64,000 nt of DNA, from assembly GCF_018687715.1 (NCBI RefSeq), contig NC_056755.1, positions 43,908,501-43,972,500 on the forward strand. The letters run 5' to 3'. The notes beneath the pieces are model-generated. The model made no database searches. It was given only the letters and a program-made list of their open reading frames with translations, and had not been told where the DNA came from. The position numbers were made by a program, and so were the translations under genes. Within the stretch, counting starts at the first letter, position 1; the number at the start of each line of letters is the position of its first letter. This DNA comes from Carya illinoinensis (taxonomy: Eukaryota; Streptophyta; Magnoliopsida; Fagales; Juglandaceae). This document shows positions 24,129 through 36,021 of this stretch, piece after piece.

Positions 24129-24190
24129 CCTTTAAGCTAGTCTACCTAAATTTCTTTTCATGTAATTAAGGGTTTAGTATCCTTAACTTA
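22740..24190. other. Intergenic, local duplications and a poly-T tract
   Basis: No gene seen. 22780-23060 repeats 20500-20780; 23070-23310 repeats 7940-8220. 23585-23795 and 23800-23990 are a diverged tandem duplication (shared GAGATGATTGTATG, TTAGATTCA.GGCAAA, GGGTTGGACACC, GTGATTGTCATG). A T homopolymer follows at 24063-24128. Confidence 0.6.
24063..24128. repeat. T homopolymer of 66
   Basis: An uninterrupted run of T followed by CCTTTAAGC. It may be the poly-A tail of a minus-strand retroposon, but no element can be recognised beside it; length may also be an assembly or sequencing artefact. Confidence 0.95.
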
Positions 24191-26310
24191 TCCTTGTAGA
24201 TTATTTGATAACAAACAATTTGTGGTAAAAAATCGAAACTCACGGTAAGGATAAAGACTTTGAAAGCCAACAAATAGGCAATAACCATCAGCCTCCCTAC
24301 CCCACATCATGCACATTTAAAAGAGTCAATTTGAAAATCAACATGTATAGCAAATAGGCTATCACAGATCTTCCTATTTCTTTCTTTCAGTTTAAAAATT
24401 GAACAGCAATGTGTAATGCATTCAATTTTGGTATACCATGTAGTTAAAGGATATTCAAACCCAAACTATACGTTCAAACCATCTCTCTTTTCTTATCACA
24501 TGTATGACTCTTATGATAGACTTAAATATCAACTTTATTCTTGATTGAGTGTGATATATAGATCAAAACTTAAATATTTAGGTAGACTTCTTTATCTTAA
24601 TAAACGTCTCTATTTAATGAATGATCTTTGGTTATCAAAATAAATAAAGAAACGTCTCTATTTTTCTTTGATTCTTATTCATATTTAATATATATATATA
24701 TATATAGCTTGTCTTATAGCAAAAAAGAATGGGTAAATTAACTTGTTAATTTTCATGTTATCTTCTTGAAAATCATCAAAGTTCATTTACTAATTCATTG
24801 CATAACAATTGGAATAAAATTCCAATATTCTTTATCTAAATATTCTTTATCTAGGCAAATAATATTCCTAATTAATGAGGGTAGAGAGTGAGTGAGATAG
24901 TTCCGATCTAAACAAATCGTGATTGGATTTAAAGAGAGAGTACGAAACAATAATAATAAAATACAATTTGCCTGTCAAATGGTCATCCTTCCTCCTTAAT
25001 TGACTGTAAAAATCATTACAAAAGAAGAGAATCATATTACTTGAAAATTTCTTGATAGCATCTGTGGTAGAAAACCGCTACTCACGATGAGGAAAAAGAC
25101 TTTGAAAGCCATCAAATAGGCAAGAACCATCAGCCTTCGTACCCCACATCATACACAGTGGCGGAACTAGGAATTTTTTTTAGGGGGGCCAAATTTTCTA
25201 ATGTGTGACACATTGAAATTTAAAAATCATAAAAACATAAATATATATAAAATTTGATCTCGATAATTTGCAATATACACGTAAAAAAAAAAATTCTAAA
25301 AATAAAACATCTTAAGATATGTTTCAGGTTTTTGACGATAATATGTTTCAAGAAATAATATTCATCTATTATTATTTTTATAATGAAATATTTAAAATTT
25401 ATTTATTTCGTATAAACTATCGAGTGATTTTTTATAATGTCATTTTTAATTCTAGTATATATGTAAGCTAGTTTATTAAGTTTTATGTAAACTCAAGATA
25501 TTTTCATGTCACATTAAGCATATAATATTATAATAGATACCTTAAATAAGATTTTTCTTGCTCAATGAAGTCTATAGGATAAAACATCTCAACTATTTTT
25601 CTTATAGATCATCAATCTTAAATGATTTTTCTTGCATTTTTACTTTGGATTCCAAATTAAGAAATCTAATATTGTATAACAAAAAACTTTAGGGTCCATA
25701 ATAGTAAGTTTATTATTTCTCCTAAACTTAGTTTTGATTTAATTTTGGTGAGAACACTCTATTAAAAATAAATAATATATAGAAATTATACAAAATTTTG
25801 AGAGTATAGGAAAAAAATTGAAAAAACATTTATAAGTATATTAAAATTTTATAGAATATATAGAGATTATAAATTTTTTTTGAGGGGGCCATTTTCTATA
25901 TTTATAAAATTATGAATAAAAATTAAGGTATATTTTGATTTTTCATGTGGTTCTGCCATTGCATACACATTTAAGAGAGACAATTTGAAAATCGACATAT
26001 ACAACAAATAGGCTACCCCACATCTTCCACTTTCTTTCTTTCATTTTAAAAATTGAATGCAATGTGTAATGCATGCAATTTTCGTATACCATGTACTAAA
26101 AGGATATTCAAACCCATACTATACATTCAAACCATCGCTCTTTTTTTCTTATGTGTATGTTTCTATTATGGTAGACTTAAATATCAACTCCATTTTTAAT
26201 TGAGTGTAATATATAAATCAAGACTTAAAGATTTAGGTAGATTTCTCTCTCTTAATAAATATCTCTCTTTCTCTTTGATTTTTATTCATGTTTAATAAAA
26301 AAAATGATAT
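24190..26310 (+). repeat. Two RLP-upstream repeat units, the second split by a MITE
   Basis: Unit 24190-24800 is followed by a copy of the 3450-3570 block (reverse complement, 24800-24930) and a second unit from 24930 to 26310. The second is interrupted at 25156-25961 by a hAT-like element, and its two halves join cleanly at CATACACATTTA. Confidence 0.8.
25156..25961. mobile_element. hAT-like MITE (806 bp)
   Basis: The left end is CAGTGGCGGAACTAGG and the right end in reverse complement is CAATGGCAGAACCACA. A G-run (AGGGGGGCC, GAGGGGGCC) lies just inside each end. It is flanked by CATACA on both sides (25150-25155, 25962-25967), extendable to 8 bp if ends are placed 2 bp inward, which suits hAT. 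The interior is very AT-rich and has no transposase. It sits inside an RLP-upstream repeat whose other copies give the empty site. Confidence 0.8.
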
Positions 26311-27029
26311 TTTCATTTTTGCTAATTCTGTGAGTACGCCAATCACACTAGCTGATAATTTGTTTATTAAAGTAACATTAGTTAGTATAGTTAAAGATGG
26401 CTAAATCTAAGAATTTCCAGAATTAACGAATATTATTAGAAGCTAGCTATCAATTATTTTGCTTGAAATTAAAATGACTAAAATATAATAGTCATATATA
26501 TATATATAATACGAGCTTGATTTGCTTAGAGCATTCCCAACCGGTTCTGCATCTATTCATTTTCCCTATATTTTGCAGTGGTTTTTAGGATTTTTGATAA
26601 AACCCTCACTCCATCCCGTTCCCTATAATGCGGTTGAGGTTTACGGGGTGAATAGAAATTCCCCATCTTTGGAAACCTATTGTACATTCCCAAATCTTGT
26701 TCCCTCTTCCCTGTCCTGCGTTCATCCCTATTGACGATTAGTGCTCCAATAATCGCCTCTCCTGCTGACTGACCCTCTCTCGGTGCGAATCCTCTTTCTT
26801 TTTTATGTTTGGTATGTGCGAATTTGATTACTGTTTGAAGGGCATTTGGGATCTGTTTTAGGGTTTTTGAAAATTTATTTATGATGTGCTTGACTGCTAG
26901 GAAATCGGTACATCTTTCTCATTTTCTCACCCCTGTTAATTTCTTGCGTGTTTCTTGATGATGAAACATCTAATGCTTTAGAACCGATGTTTGGTTGGTG
27001 TGAAAATTTTTAGGGTTTTCTTGTGGCTA

Positions 27030-27240
27030 TTTTCCTGAGTTATCTGTTTGGTTGCTGTGAAAATTTCTGTTCAGTTTGGATTTCTTTTTTCCTGAGTTAC
27101 CTATTTGGTTGCTGTGAAAATAGATTGGAGGTTTCCTTTGATTTTTTCCTGAGCAACCTGTTTGGTTGCTGTGAAAATGTGCTGCGGTTTGGTGTCATAT
27201 TTTCTTGAGTAACCCGTTTGGTTGCTGTGAAATGAGATGA
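27030..27240 (+). repeat. Tandem repeat of about 57 bp, 4 units
   Basis: Units carry TTTTCCTGAGTTA followed by TGTTTGGTTGCTGTGAAAAT, starting near 27030, 27087, 27146 and 27200. Further isolated TTTGGTTG.TG.GAA words continue to about 27460. They lie in the leader or intron region of the Harbinger gene. Small ORFs here are by-products of the repeat. Confidence 0.8.
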
Positions 27241-28866
27241 GGTTTGGCTTGCGTTTTGATAAATGGTGCCCCTATTTGGTTGGTGCGAAGTTCAGAAAAT
27301 GTTTGCTGCCCTGTTTTTCCTTCTGTGATTATTTGGGAACCCTGAAAATCATCTATGATGTTTCTGTCATATTTTACTTCCTCTATTGTTTGGTTGCTGC
27401 GAAAATGTATACTCTTTTCCTGTGATGATTATCTAGCTCACATGTATTGTTTGGTTGGCCAGAAAAGATTTATGATTTTGAATCTTTGGTGATCCAAGAT
27501 TGGTTTTCAGTTGCTGTGAACATCTTTGCTTGATGAATTTCGGATCTAGATTTTTTTCCATATCTTTTTCCTTCAAATCATGCATCTTGGGCTGCTGTTT
27601 CTTGGTCTTTCATATCCAATGTTGAATTTGCCCCTGAATGTTGTGATCTCTCTTCTAAATTCTGTTTTCATTATGCAATTTGTAAAAATACATTATGCAA
27701 TCTTTGTAACCTGTGATTATTTGAGAAGACAATTAATTTCACTACAACTAATTTCTAGATTTTAATTTTTATCTCTGATTAGAGACTTGAATGGATTAAT
27801 TCCATACGTGGTGGACATTTGATCTTTATCTTTTTAGAGATAGGTGAATACTTCACATATATAATAGTTGATCATACTTTTATTAAATCTTGTTGGAAAT
27901 GCAAGAATGCTTTTTAAAATCATCTTGAATTGATGGTATTTTTATTGGTGCTCCAATAACATGCTGCTATTAAGAACTTGCTCTTGCTCCTTTAACATGT
28001 TGTATTCGGCCCTTTAATTTAGTCTCTTGCTCTTGTTTGTTATTAAGAACTTGTGTTTGGAAAATGCTTTTTTTGAGCTTTCGGACTCCTATTTTTTAAT
28101 ATAAGTAGAGAGTAGAATTTCTCTCCACATAACTCTATATTATGGATGGTATTAATAGCCCAACATGCTCATTTTCTATATGCTTGAATTGATGGAATAT
28201 TGCAACTGTCCTTGGAATAAAATAGTTTGCTCATTTTGATATTTGATGTTGGGTCATTTGCAGTGTTGCGTATCTCTCAGGGAAGAGGGTTTATATTAGG
28301 CTGTGATGATGGTGTTATAGTGCGGGTTATGTCAGAAGTGTGTATGGGGCCCCATCGATATGGTGGGATAATTCTCACCCGAATTGCCATATTGCAGTTT
28401 GTGGTACTTTCCACAAAAGGCAATAGGGGTTCGGGTGAGATTTTGCAGCCATTCGATGTTGGGCTCCTTGCTTACACATGGTGTCAATATTTACACCATT
28501 TTGAGCCTTTTTAATTATTTATATATTCGATATGGATGTAGAACCGGATGGGGATGCTCGTATTTAGGATTATTTTGTTTTGCATGTTGTTTGGTATTAT
28601 GGATTAATTGAGTTATATTATGTGTAAACTAAACCACAAGGCTGTGATGATGACAACCGTTTGTGGGAATACGGGAAATTTAATGGTCATTTCTCCAATG
28701 GCTAGGTAATTAGGACGACCAATAAGTATTGGCAACCGGTTGTAGCAGCCATCAGTGGGTGGCCAACTTTCCAAGATCATACCAAACGGTTTCTGAGCCA
28801 TCCACCCGGACTAACACTCCAAACTTTCCAAATTTCGTTTTTAACATTTTCAATGCGTTTTTAGCA

Positions 28867-30075
28867 ATGGATTCACAAGACTCTGGACATATGTCCTTCA
28901 CGAACCTCCTAAGTCAAGATCCTCAACTCGACCCCACTTATGATGGGCAAAGTGGATCATCTCCAATGACCCTTGGTGACTCTTCACCCCTACCCCCTAA
29001 TGAGCCTATCGGCAATAGGAAATCTGTAAGGGGTGCAAATTTCAATATCGAAGAAGACAAGTTACTTGTATCGGCATGGCTAAATTGTAGCCTTGATGCT
29101 ATCCAGGGAACAGATTAAAAACACTCCTAACTTTGGGAGAAAATTTATGAGTACTTCCAGCAATTTAAGGAAACCACAAATGACCGGAAAATAAAGTCTT
29201 TAATTCATCGGTGGTCGGTTATCCAAAAGGCCACAAACAAATTTTGTGCGAAACTAGCCCAAATTGAAGGGTTAAATCAAAGTGGCATGACCGAACAAGA
29301 TAAGGTAGAATATCCAAATCATTACTTGGCGGCAATTTGATCTTAATTTCTCGATTGGTACATTGGTTTAATATTTTAATTTTTTCCCATGCAAGTTTGA
29401 GAAGGCGAAGGTTATGTACCAATCACTCGAGAAATGCTCATTTCAGTTCGAGCATTGTTGGCACCTGTTGAATGACCAATCTAAGTGGATTTGGTGCGCC
29501 ACAAAGGAGGATCCAAAACGGAGGAAGATGATGTCCCCATCCCCGACCCCAACTCAATGTTCTGGCCCTACAGTTGATTTAGTTTTTGATATCGAGGTGG
29601 ATCAAATGCTGGAGAATGAAGTTATCGAGCCCGACCGACCAATTGAAGGAAAGCTGAGAAAAGAAAACGAAAGGCCCAAGCTAGGCAAGCAGAGGAGAAT
29701 TTCCAACTCAGGAAGATGAAGTATACTCTTTTGGAGGAGTCACGCGCTCAGGAGAAAGAGTTTTATCGTCTTAAAGCCGAGAAGATGGAGTATGACAAGG
29801 AGACAGAGGCCAAAAAATTACAGCTTGAGGATGAAAGACTGAGGTTGGAGGCCGAGAAGATGTCGATTGATCGAGAAAAAGAGTTGAGTAAAATTCGGCA
29901 AGAGGACGAACAGCTGCAGTTGGAGGCTGAGAAAGTGGAGCTCGCGAAGAAGAAATCAGATCAGCGCATCATGATGATGGATGCGAGTGTCATGCCAGAA
30001 ATGCAGCGGCTTTATTTCCAGCAACTCCAAAGAGAAATCATGGCGAGACGCATTAGAGATGCTGATTTGGATTGA
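28867..30075 (+). pseudogene. Harbinger SANT/Myb-like protein with NAM-associated C-terminus (broken)
   Basis: ATG at 28867 (MDSQDSGHMSF). Exon 1 carries FNIEEDKLLVSAWLN, the start of a SANT/Myb-like DNA-binding domain often annotated in plants as NAM-associated or GST-T3-like. Two codons are TAA (29116-29118 and 29128-29130), each one base from CAA. A 91-bp GT-AG intron at 29305-29395 joins EQDK to FEKAKVMYQ in frame. Exon 2 continues (CSFQFEHCWHLL), shifts frame near 29645, and ends with a long charged coiled coil (EAEKMSIDREKELSKIRQE) and MPEMQRLYFQQLQREIM. In Harbinger elements this protein helps the transposase bind and enter the nucleus. Here it is non-functional as read. Confidence 0.8.
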
Positions 30076-30676
30076 TTATTTATGATCATGTTATTTATTT
30101 TATGTTTGGGACAATTATGGTTGGGACAATTATTTTATGCAGCGGGTCTTGATTACTATTATTTTGCATGCAATACGAGCGCAGGTCTTGGTTACCATTA
30201 ATTAAAAAAGACAGACAATATTACCGTTTCATCCAATTAAAATAATTTATCCTCAATACGTGACTACGGATCTTCATTAGAGAAATTGATATTGAGTACT
30301 CTTCTAATTAAATTTGTCATCACGTTAGAAAATTTACTAATTAAAAAAAAATTCTATTTTTATAATACGAATTAGTATTTAAAAAAAATACTGTATTGGA
30401 TAGTCAAAATCTCCAATAAATATTTAGTAGAAAGTGATATTTGAAAAAAAAAATAATAAGACAAAAGAGCCAGTAGTTAAGATTGTAAATGGAAGAGAGA
30501 GAAAAAAGTAATAAAAAAAATAGAGAAATATTATTTAAAAGAATAGAGATAGGGATGGAGAATGGGATGTATGAGGTTTTTAGAAGATAAATAAATTTTA
30601 GGGAATAATTTGAGGAAATGAGTATTTGAGTTAAATTATAGGGATGAGGATGTAGAACCGGATGTGGATGCTCTTA

Positions 30677-32660
30677 GGGATAAGATCGAGTTGGAAATTT
30701 TAAATTACGCTAGCTAACGTGACGCATATATATGAAGTAACATTTTATTTAAGTGCTTCACTTACAATTCTCCAAATTTTTATATTTGCAAGTAGTGTTG
30801 TTTGTGAGAAAACTATCCTTGAACTGCATCAGAGCTACCGTCTCATCTTGATGGCAAATTAGATATTGCAGATTATAAGACAAATAGCGAGCGAGAGAAG
30901 AAGCCATGCGATCAAAGGGAAAAGCAAGCGCATGAATATCAGCTCATGATACGAATAGGTGTCAATAACTTTTTAAAATGTCTTGGACCATGTTTAGACA
31001 GAGGAAAGAGTGACGGGCTTAACTTTATAGACCCAATGCAAGAAGAAAAAGATCAAGATTCCTCCTTTACCCGAGATCTACGTGAAAGATGACAACCATG
31101 ATCCCTTCGTGGAAAATATAGGAAAATTGTTTCACTAACTAGTTATCCCACTGCTAACGTGGTCCAAATTGTCAAAAGATGCAATAATAATTAAATACAA
31201 TTTGCCTTTCAAATGGTCGTCCTTCCTCCTTTGATTGTGAAAATCATTAGTAAAGAAGAGGAAACTACTTGGAAATTTCTTGATAGCATCTATGTTGTAG
31301 AAACGTGCCACTCACGGTGAGGAAAAATATTACTTTGAAAGCCAACAAATTAATGACATAGGACTGCAAAAAGTTTTTTATCCTAATTTCATCATATTTT
31401 TTTTTTTATAAGTTTGACTCTTTGTATTATTTTAAAAAATAAATAAATAAAGGTTGATCGGAAATACTACCTCATCATGGTAGGATAAAAATGAAATGGT
31501 GATGTGCTTTGTAGTCTTTCTCAAAAAAAAAAAAAAAATCCAGAGTACAAATTAACAATAATAATGAGATACAATTTGTCCATCAAATTAATGGCCATTG
31601 TTCCTCCTTTGAGTGCTGTGAAAATCATTACAAAAGAAGAGGAAATTACTTGGGAATTTCTTGATAGCATATGTCGCAAAAAATTGCCACTCACGACAAG
31701 GAAAATGACTTTGAAAGCCAACAAATTAATAGGCAATAACCATAAGTCTTTGTACCCCACATCAATGACATCGTGCACATTTAGGAGTGTCAATTTGAAA
31801 ATCATGTAAAACAAATAGGCTACCCCCATCTTTCCCTTTCTTTCTTTCATTTTAACAATTTAATGCAATGTGTAATGCATTCAATTTTGGTATAACATGT
31901 ACTAAAAAGATATTCAAACCCATACCATACGTTCAAAGTACCATTGCTTTTCTTTACTTACGTGTATGACTATATTATGGTAAACTAAAATATTAACTCC
32001 ATTCTTATTAATTTTCAGTTCATCTTCATGAAAATCATCAAAGTTCATTGACTCAATTCTGCTCGGCCAAAATCTTTCTATAAAAAGAAATAGAGAGCAC
32101 CAAGCAATAATATTGAAATACAAATTGCCCGTCAAATGGTAGTCCTTCCTCCTTAATTGATGGTGAAAATCATTAAAAAGAAGATGATCAAATTACTTGG
32201 AAATTTCTTGATAGCATGCATCTGTGGTAGAAAATCACCACTCACGGTGAGGAAAAATAGTACTTTGAAAGCCAATAAATAGGCAAGAACCATCAGCCTT
32301 CGTACCCCCACATCATGCATATTTAGGAGGGGCAATTTAAAAATCAATGTATAAAATAAATAGGCTACCCTACGTCTTCCCATTTCTTTCTTTCATTTTA
32401 AAAATTGAATGCAATATGTAATGCATTCAATTTTGGTATACCATATACTAAAAGGATATTCAAACTCATACCATACGTTTAAACCATCGCTCTTCTTTTC
32501 TTACGTGTATAACTCTATTATGGTATACTAGACTTATATATCATCAACTCGATCCATTATTCTTGATTGAGTGTAATAGATAGAAGACTTAAAGATTTAG
32601 GTAGACTTCTCTCTCTTAATAAATGTCTATCTTATATTTTTATTTTTATTCATGTTTAAT
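30677..32660. repeat. RLP-F flank and RLP-upstream repeats
   Basis: After RLP-F (30800-30965) and its promoter flank (to 31160) come a partial unit 31185-31365, and units about 31500-32060 and 32085-32660, in the same order of boxes as elsewhere. Minus-strand ORFs at 31521-31850 and 32153-32383 occupy the same place as in the other units. The order RLP start, promoter, partial unit matches 18597-19165 closely, so the two are paralogous blocks. Confidence 0.75.
30800..30965 (-). pseudogene. RLP-F: relic of an RLP 5' end
   Basis: Minus-strand remains of the RLP leader (reverse of CGCATGGCTTCTTCTC around 30900) and the LMQF-type segment near 30815-30830. The start codon position reads ATT instead of ATG (CAT to AAT on the plus strand near 30964). 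It stops before the Cys pair, as RLP-E does. Upstream flank to 31160 is conserved. Confidence 0.7.
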
Positions 32661-34066
32661 ATATAGCTTGGATTAATATCGGTGTTTCTAATTTTTCTTA
32701 ATTAGCAAGTTTGGCTAAAGGCTGATCTCTAATTGTTGTCGAATGTTGTGCCAAGACAATAAAGAAAAATGATTTTTTTTCATTTTTGGTAATTTTTTGA
32801 GTACGCCAATCACACTAGCTGATAGTTTGTGTATTAAAGTAACATCAGTTCGTATATGCAGTTAAAGAAGGCAAAATCTAAGAATTTCCAGAACCAACTA
32901 ATATTACCTGAAGCTAGCTAGCAATTATTTTGCTTGAAATTAAAATGGCGAATATATAACAGTCATGCATATATATATATATATATAGATGAGCTTGATT
33001 TGCTAATTAGGATTGATGAGGATAAGATTGAGTTGAAAATTTAGTCTATACGATTCAAAAGATTAAAACAAAACAAGACAGGATAATGATCATCTCGAAT
33101 TCATGAAAAGATTCAACCCCATACCATACCTTCATTGAAACCGTCGCTCTTTTTCTCTTGCGTGAATGACTTTATTAATTATAGCTGATGATGTCTTTTG
33201 TCGTTGCTTCTAACCTCATGATCCCTTTTTCCGTTCTTCTCATTATGTGGGTATATGGTAGCGATCATCATGAGTAAAACACGTCCTGTTACCCATATGC
33301 TACATTAATGGCGCGTAGCTTAGTAATTGTGGATTACTCCTCCTTGTAATTGTATTTGTTAGCTATGCCAAATGATTCATTCTTATTATATTTGCACGAC
33401 AGTGGAGCGAAGCACAATCTTAGTGTTTGCTAGATGGTTGACACTTGACTCAAGTGAATTTTGAACATGTTGTTCGCTTGCAGCGCGCTCGACATTCTGC
33501 TTGAGCAAAGAACCCTGTTTTTGCCACGTTGGGGTTTCTCACGCCATGGCCAATGTTTGTGTAACTACTTATTACAGAAACTATAAAATTGAGAGAGGTA
33601 GAGGTAGAATGGCATTTCGGAGCACAAGTGAGAGAAGACAGGCGTAGAGAGGTAGAGTTGAGATTTAATTTGTAAATAGAGTGTTGCTCTTGTAACTCAC
33701 TATGTGATTATAATCGTCTCTGTTCTTATAACCACGAGCAAAGAGATTGGCATTGTTGTTGCAGTTGTGCAATATAAAACTTACGCTTGAAGAATGCATT
33801 ATAGAGATCTTAAGAACAAAGTGAACATAAACATAAATTAACAGCAGCCAACCATTCACCACGGAGAGACATATAAAGACAAAGACAACAACATAGCCAG
33901 TAAAAAAATTACAAAAAATAAAAAACCTAATCAATAAAAGTGAACAAAAAAAAAAAAAAAAAAAAAAAAACATACACCAAAGGGCCCCTGATAGCAGAGT
34001 TACTCCGAACGGCCAACTTGGATGATGAAACTTTGGCGTTGAAAGTGCTTCCACTATAGAAGCCGA
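32660..34066. other. Intergenic region, possible LTR remnant
   Basis: 32660-32930 repeats the 3185-3450 block in reverse complement; 32995-33180 repeats part of 8020-8170. 33380-33720 has CTTGACTCAAGTGAATTTTG, GCGCTCGACATTCTGCTTGAGCAAAG and a 3' part ending GTAACTCACTATGTGATTATAATCG, reminiscent of an LTR, but no terminal repeats were found. An A-run lies at 33948-33970. No gene seen. Confidence 0.4.
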
Positions 34067-34313
34067 TCAAAATCTTAGGCTGAGAAGCCGATAATATTTC
34101 CTCAAATTAATTTCAACCTTTACTCCCTTTGCATGTTTGCTGAGCTGGGAAATTATTTCATCTTGATAACATGAGATGATTTTACCAGCATGCAGTGGGT
34201 CAATGTATGATATGATCGCCTTAAGATGTTCCCCACCTCTGGCATCCCCACCAGCATGTGCTGTATGGAGGACGCAAGAGTTGTTACCACTGCTCCAAGT
34301 AAGAAAACTGTTC
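34067..34313 (-). CDS. Possible last exon of an unrecognised gene (fragment)
   Basis: On the minus strand an AACAG acceptor-like site near 34313 is followed by about 81 open codons to TGA at 34067-34069. The reading includes SGNNSCVLHTAHAGGDARG, HLKAIISYIDPLHAGKI and VKVEINLRKYYRLLSLRF. The composition looks like protein rather than repeat, and the base composition is less AT-rich than the surroundings. I do not recognise the family and see no upstream exons. It could also be chance or a captured exon. Confidence 0.3.
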
Positions 34314-34439
34314 CTTTTTCCTTAAAAAATATCTCATTGAAACATGCTGCTATTTACATAGTGTTTTAATTCATTGAACTGGAATCAGAGTAAGATCGTG
34401 TGAAAAGCTGTTCTGCACCTAAAAGAGAATATTTGGTTA

Positions 34440-34937
34440 ACAGAAAAGATGAGCTGGCATATATTTGGGTGCATTCTGTTATGGCTATACGCCTATAAAT
34501 GTAGTCACTCGGTGTACTAAGCATCAATGAAAACAGAGCAATATTTGATTCTTCTCTTTTCCGTTTAGACATTCTATCATAAACTTGGGTTGTTTCTTTC
34601 TTCTTTAGGCACGAGTATCCTCATCTATCTAGATCAAGTTTCACGTTGATGCCAAAGTGGATCAACAAGGCGTGTACAATGCTGCCCGAAATTATTTATA
34701 GGAGTGTACAATCGTCATCTATCAAGCTACTTGCTAACTGAAATGATTGCATTCACCATCATGATTTTGAAAACTTTCACCAATGAATAACTCTGAATAT
34801 TGCTTACTACATTCACACATTTTATTCTAATGCATATTGTCCGACACCTGCATATATAGTTGACCATTGTGTAGATCGACTGCCAATTCCATCCATTAAG
34901 ATACAACAAAACATTACTTAACTTTAAGTTTCATTTA
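34440..34937 (-). other. 3' flank of RLP-G
   Basis: Closely matches 8640-9197 downstream of RLP-D, including GGCATATATTTGGGT and the AAGCATCAATGAAAA region. This places 34938-35017 as the C-terminal end of an RLP gene. Confidence 0.65.
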
Positions 34938-35017
34938 CTACTTCCTACTATTCACCTTTATTCGAGTTTAGCATTGCTTCTTGTCAAAAATCTTGATAAC
35001 CAAATCTGGCTTTCTAG

Positions 35018-35150
35018 TGTTAGAGGATACGGGCAAGCTACAAGTCGTTTAGACTCCACCATTCCTTGTATATAAGCTGTCGTATTTCATTATTCTTTGG
35101 GTTATTTTACTTTACAGATGTCATTTGCTCATTTGGACTTACAGTTAGTT
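35018..35150 (+). repeat. 5' LTR of Copia-1R, first piece
   Basis: Starts TGTTAGAGGATACGGGCAAG and ends ACTTACAGTTAGTT. It is more diverged from the 3' LTR than the two 3' LTRs are from each other. About 40 bp of LTR (the AGAATATTCTGCTGTATATA region) is missing at the LINE junction. Confidence 0.9.
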
Positions 35151-35359
35151 TTTTTTTTTTTAAAAAAAGCGGGTAGCCACATGTCCAATAGTGACTCTCT
35201 CCCATATTTATTAAAAATCCTCACTTATGGCAGATGAATACCGTATAAACAATATCTTATGAAAAAAATCAAACAAATACTTTCCTAAAACTTAGGAAGT
35301 AACAAAGGACAAAACTTAAATAAACAAGACCAACACCAATCCTGAAATACTCTTTAATA

Positions 35360-35812
35360 TTAACGAATGACTCTAATATAAGGAAAACCTCCCTTCTCTA
35401 GTCTAATAATACATTTTATTTCCAGCAGGAGGTCCGAGAAAGAAAGCCACAAGCCATTGTACCCATTAGCTCCACGACGGGTCAAGCCATCCTCCACTGC
35501 ATTTGTCTCTGTATAAGTATGATTAAATTTATATCTCATTCCATCCAACATATTCCAAATCTCCTCCCAGTAGTCTTCCAAATACCACAATCCACATCGT
35601 TTGTTTTGTAACCATTGGATTACCAACATAGAGTCTAATTCAATTTCCACCTCTGTCACCCCCAAGGAGCAAATATTTCGAAGACCATACAATAGCCCCA
35701 TAACTTCTTCCGCATTATTAGAATTGAACTTCTGCCGCATTATTAGAATTGTGCCCTGTATATTTTGCAAAGCCACAAATAAAATCGCCTTTATCATTCC
35801 GAATGATACCAC
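35360..35812 (-). pseudogene. LINE RNase H domain
   Basis: About 150 codons, open. NNAEEVMGLLYGLRNI and EIELDSMLVIQWLQ match the helix and Asp positions of plant LINE RNase H (RVT_3). The domain lies after zf-RVT and ends close to the poly-A, as expected. Upstream part (to 36020) is frame-shifted. Confidence 0.8.
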
Positions 35813-36021
35813 CTACACCGGAATGTCCAGAATTGCAGAGAGCACTACCATCAACGTTAAGCTTGTGTCATCCAGGTTGTGGTTTCAGCCAACACACTTG
35901 CTTCAAGATCACGGGTTGTGTCATTTTAATTGGTAACTGGAAACAACTCACAATCGCTTCATCTCGTTGATTAAACGTCCCTAATTTTTTGATCCGAAGT
36001 GCTATCCAGGCAACCCAATAT

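Larger units (their letters stand above)
26529..30673 (+). mobile_element. PIF/Harbinger-type DNA transposon
   Basis: The left terminus GAGCATTCCCAACCGGTTCT and the right terminus, in reverse complement GAGCATCCACATCCGGTTCT, form inverted repeats of about 25 bp. They are flanked by TTA on both sides (26526-26528, 30674-30676), the 3-bp duplication typical of PIF/Harbinger. The 4,145-bp element carries the family's accessory SANT/NAM-associated-type gene (28867-30075) but I find no DDE transposase. A third copy of the right terminus lies inside at 28534-28559. Confidence 0.85.

Noticed and set aside
27023..27425. ORFs with a repeated LFGCCENV-type motif
   Set aside because: Created by the 57-bp tandem repeat in the Harbinger leader.
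33665..34054. 129-codon minus-strand ORF with poly-Phe
   Set aside because: It crosses an A homopolymer and has no domain.
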